NCBI RefSeq assembly: GCF_900129755.1
Contig: NZ_FQWT01000004.1
Location: forward strand, 186,001-250,000
Origin: Chryseobacterium oranimense
Lineage (GTDB): Bacteria; Bacteroidota; Bacteroidia; Flavobacteriales; Weeksellaceae
Direction: 5' to 3'
DNA: 64,000 nt
The position numbers and the translations under genes are program-made. Positions 61,760-64,000 of this stretch are shown here, in pieces. Below the pieces are notes generated by a model, which searched no databases, had not been told where the DNA came from, and worked only from the letters and a program-made list of their open reading frames with translations. How positions within the stretch are numbered: the first letter of the stretch is position 1; each line of letters begins with the position of its first letter.

Positions 61760-62638
61760 CTAACTTCTCACAAACCTCAGGAAAAGCTTAATCATTTCAG
61801 ACTGATCTCCTTTGGGAAGAATAAAGTGGAAATTTCTTTCAATGCTGAAGTTTTTAATATCCACGATGGTTAGGGTATTGTTTTTCAGTTCATTCAGAAT
61901 GGTGCTGATCGACAGGAATGCCATGCAATCCGAATGTAAAAGATAGTTTTTAATGCTTTCGCTGCTTCCCAGCTGCATTATGGTATTCAAATCTTCAATA
62001 TTAATTCCTTTTTCCTTCAGACGGTTCTGGATAAATTCCTGCGTACCGGAACCCTGTTCGCGGAAGATCAGATTTAAATGATAAAGATCTTTCAGAGCTA
62101 AAGTTTTATTCGCTAGCGCATGATCTGCTTTTGCCGTGAGAACGATTTCATCAGGTCTGAAAATCTTATAATCGAAAAAAGAAGACTGGGATTCGCCTTC
62201 AATAATTCCGAGGTCAATTTTTCCCTCTTTCAGAAGTTCGGAAACAATTTCAGTATTATGCGTTATCAGTTCAATTTTAATATCCTTGTAATAAGAGTTG
62301 AATTTGGCCAGAATTTCGGGTAAAATATACTGGGCAACACTGGTGCTGGCTCCAATTATCAGTTTTCCTTTATGCTGCTCATTCACTTGGCTGATCTCAA
62401 ATTCAAGGTCACGGTAGATGTTGCGGATCTTTTCTGCATACTCGTACAAAATTTTTCCGCTTTGCGTAAGCTGTACAGAAGTTCCTTTCCTGTCAAACAG
62501 TTTGGTACCCAGTTGGTTTTCAATTTCTTTAATATGCTTGGTGACTGCCGGCTGGGAAATGTGAAGTTCTTCAGAGGCTTTTGTAAAACTCAGTCTGGTG
62601 GCGGCTGTATGAAAAACTTTTAATCTGTAGTCAAACAT
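61760..62638 (-). CDS. LysR family transcriptional regulator
   Basis: Winged-helix regulator with N-terminal HTH (FDYRLKVFHTAATRLSFTKAS and LHISQPAVTKHIKEIENQLG) and a C-terminal effector domain of the CysB/YeiE type (KGKLIIGASTSVAQYILPEIL, LGIIEGES). 292 residues, normal. Its place before the YeiH-type gene and its similarity to YeiE-like regulators suggest that it controls that transporter; relatives sense sulfite or similar sulfur compounds, which is inference. The 165 bases between them should hold the regulated promoter. Confidence 0.9.
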   Translation of the reverse strand: MFDYRLKVFHTAATRLSFTKASEELHISQPAVTKHIKEIENQLGTKLFDRKGTSVQLTQSGKILYEYAEKIRNIYRDLEFEISQVNEQHKGKLIIGASTSVAQYILPEILAKFNSYYKDIKIELITHNTEIVSELLKEGKIDLGIIEGESQSSFFDYKIFRPDEIVLTAKADHALANKTLALKDLYHLNLIFREQGSGTQEFIQNRLKEKGINIEDLNTIMQLGSSESIKNYLLHSDCMAFLSISTILNELKNNTLTIVDIKNFSIERNFHFILPKGDQSEMIKLFLRFVRS

Positions 62639-62656
62639 TGTGGTAGCTTATGGTTT

Positions 62657-62855
62657 ACGAGTTTCGAGTTCTGGGTTTCGGGTTAAAAAGGTACAACTAT
62701 TAGGATTAAGTAGAAATATATGTGATAAATTTTAATTGGTATTTTATTTAAACTCTAAAACTTTCTAATCTCAAACTGAATCACATCATCCAAATCCCGA
62801 ACCTATATTTCTCACCTTGTAACCCGAAACACGAAACCCAGAACACGAAACTCGT
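62657..62855. repeat. Long inverted repeat of GTTTCG/GGGTT units
   Basis: Left arm 62657-62684 and right arm 62821-62855 are complementary apart from one mismatch and a 7-base gap; the arms are built of CGAGTTTCG, TTCTGGG and TTTCGGGTT. The 136-base centre is AT-rich without a gene. Fragments of the same kind lie between trpG and trpE. Confidence 0.75.
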
Positions 62856-62861
62856 ACCCCG

Positions 62862-64000
62862 TTACAAATCCGAAACAGACCTGTCCCGGTCGCTTTCATA
62901 CCTTCTGTTTTTTGCTTCTCCTATCCTTTGCTTTGTATAAATGCTGTTGTGGCCGGAAAGGAGATAAGAAACTACACAGGCAATAGCTATATAAACCCCG
63001 CTTTCCGTTCCGAACAGTTCAATGCCCATCAGCATACAGGCGAGCGGCGTATTGGTGGCTCCAGCAAATACAGCAACAAAGCCCATTCCTGCAAGCAATC
63101 CGAATGGCAAAGGAATGAATAGTGATAATGCGCTGCCGAGCGTCGCCCCAATGAAAAATAAAGGAGTGACTTCGCCGCCCTTGAATCCTGCCGAAAGGGT
63201 TACAATGGTAAAGATCATTTTTAAGGCAAAATCATAGAAGGGAAGCTGTTTTTCAAACGACTCCAGGATCACAGGAATACCAAGTCCGATATATCGGGTT
63301 GTTCCCATTACAAAAACGGCAACCGCAATGATAATTCCGCCAATCACCGGACGAAGTGGTGGATATTTTATGTTGGATTTCAAAACGGAACCCATCCAGT
63401 GAAGAATTCTGCTGAAAGATGCCGCGCAGATCCCAAAAATAATTCCTGCCAGAACACTGTATAAAACAGGTAAAAATTCTAATTTAGGAACTAGATCTAT
63501 GTGATAGTGGGTATGTTTTACATTCCAGAGACTGGTAACCAGATTTGCAAAAACTGCTGAGGCAAATGCCGGAAAAATAGCATTGTAACGTATCCTGCCG
63601 ATCAGGAAAACCTCAAGTCCAAAAACTGCACCGGCCAGCGGTGTACCGAAAACCGACCCGAAACCGGCCGCAACCGCCGCGATCAGCAATGTTTTTCTTT
63701 CCTCTTTATCAAGCTTAAAAGGCTTGCTGAGCTGGTCAGCAATAGCTCCTGCCATTTGGAGCGCTGTACCTTCACGGCCTGCCGAACCCCCGAAAAGATG
63801 AGTGACTATAGTTCCCAGGTAGACAAAAGGGGCCATTTTAAATGGAATAATCTCTTTCGGGTCATGGATATTGCTGATGAGCAGATTATTTCCAGCTTCC
63901 ACATCTTTTCCGAAATGATGGTATAAAAGTCCGATAAGAAACCCGGCAGCAGGAAGCAAAGCAATCAGCCATAGATGATTTTCCCTAAAGTTGGTCGCCC
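62862..64000 (-). CDS. ClC family voltage-gated chloride channel/antiporter (5' end outside window)
   Basis: Membrane protein of the ClC family moving chloride, often against protons. The selectivity motif GGSAGREGTALQM is visible with the gating Glu, where most have GREGP. GFGSVFGTPLAGAVFGLEVF and FKGGEVTPLFFIGATLGSAL, the latter in place of GGxFxP, also fit. The frame is open to the right edge (ATNFRENHLWLIAL before the internal TTG at 63959), so the start lies beyond the window. About 378 residues are seen, including the charged tail AKNRRYESDRDRSVSDL. Confidence 0.9.
   Translation of the reverse strand, partial: ATNFRENHLWLIALLPAAGFLIGLLYHHFGKDVEAGNNLLISNIHDPKEIIPFKMAPFVYLGTIVTHLFGGSAGREGTALQMAGAIADQLSKPFKLDKEERKTLLIAAVAAGFGSVFGTPLAGAVFGLEVFLIGRIRYNAIFPAFASAVFANLVTSLWNVKHTHYHIDLVPKLEFLPVLYSVLAGIIFGICAASFSRILHWMGSVLKSNIKYPPLRPVIGGIIIAVAVFVMGTTRYIGLGIPVILESFEKQLPFYDFALKMIFTIVTLSAGFKGGEVTPLFFIGATLGSALSLFIPLPFGLLAGMGFVAVFAGATNTPLACMLMGIELFGTESGVYIAIACVVSYLLSGHNSIYTKQRIGEAKNRRYESDRDRSVSDL

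Overview
The window is a chromosomal stretch of a flavobacterium, most probably a Chryseobacterium species. Evidence: AT-rich DNA, promoters of the Bacteroidota type (-7 box TAnnTTTG, -33 TTG), a type IX secretion gene of the PorT type next to ubiE, a 6S-Flavo type RNA between zapA and rny, and a secreted protein-glutaminase whose mature part matches what I remember of the Chryseobacterium proteolyticum enzyme. Both ends cut genes: a haem ABC permease at the left and a ClC channel at the right. I saw no rRNA, tRNA, CRISPR array or complete insertion sequence.

Layout. 1-4.5 kb: haem acquisition (hmuU, hmuV, a methyltransferase, hmuS, a ChaN-like protein). 4.5-8.8 kb: an accessory stretch with a long palindrome, a small unknown gene, a decayed double-glycine-leader peptide gene, a peptide deformylase-like exported protein, and a segment flanked by 30-bp direct repeats that carries a VOC protein and a zinc-ribbon protein, followed by YdcF-like and NERD proteins. 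8.9-11.5 kb: a peroxide-response operon (nitroreductase, ohrR, ohr) with a palindromic operator over its promoter, and a divergent SDR gene. 11.5-16.7 kb: lipoprotein, protein-glutaminase, serine hydrolase, SDR, AraC regulator, lipB. 16.8-25.3 kb: the complete trp operon (E, G, D, C, F, B, A) behind a leader peptide with three tandem Trp codons and an attenuator; three non-trp genes lie inside it.

25.3-34.1 kb: small lipoproteins, a cytochrome c, rlmF, lysS, cydAB and gyrB. 34.3-41.2 kb: three tandem exported DUF3857/transglutaminase-like proteins, of which only the middle one keeps the catalytic Cys and His, then a DUF3298 lipoprotein. 41.2-53.4 kb: lipid kinase, TrmO, dicarboxylate symporter, gamma-glutamyltransferase, TonB-dependent receptor, SDR-type threonine dehydrogenase, a degenerate NodB-fold protein, metallophosphoesterase, KAS III. 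53.4-58.1 kb: a membrane-anchored protein, ubiE, porT, a coiled-coil protein, zapA, 6S RNA, rny. 58.1-60.6 kb: a DUF6624 gene boxed between two identical 48-bp terminator copies, an MFS transporter, and a lone 56-residue Cys-rich peptide with a Gly-Gly leader. 60.6-64 kb: YeiH-type exporter, its LysR regulator and the ClC channel.

The best candidates for something little described are the orphan Gly-Gly peptide (with a decayed relative at 5 kb), the two cargo segments bounded by direct repeats at the 3' ends of housekeeping genes, the exported deformylase-like protein with Asp in place of the metal-binding Cys, and the transglutaminase-fold trio with complementary catalytic losses. Family assignments rest on reading motifs by eye; no database search was run.
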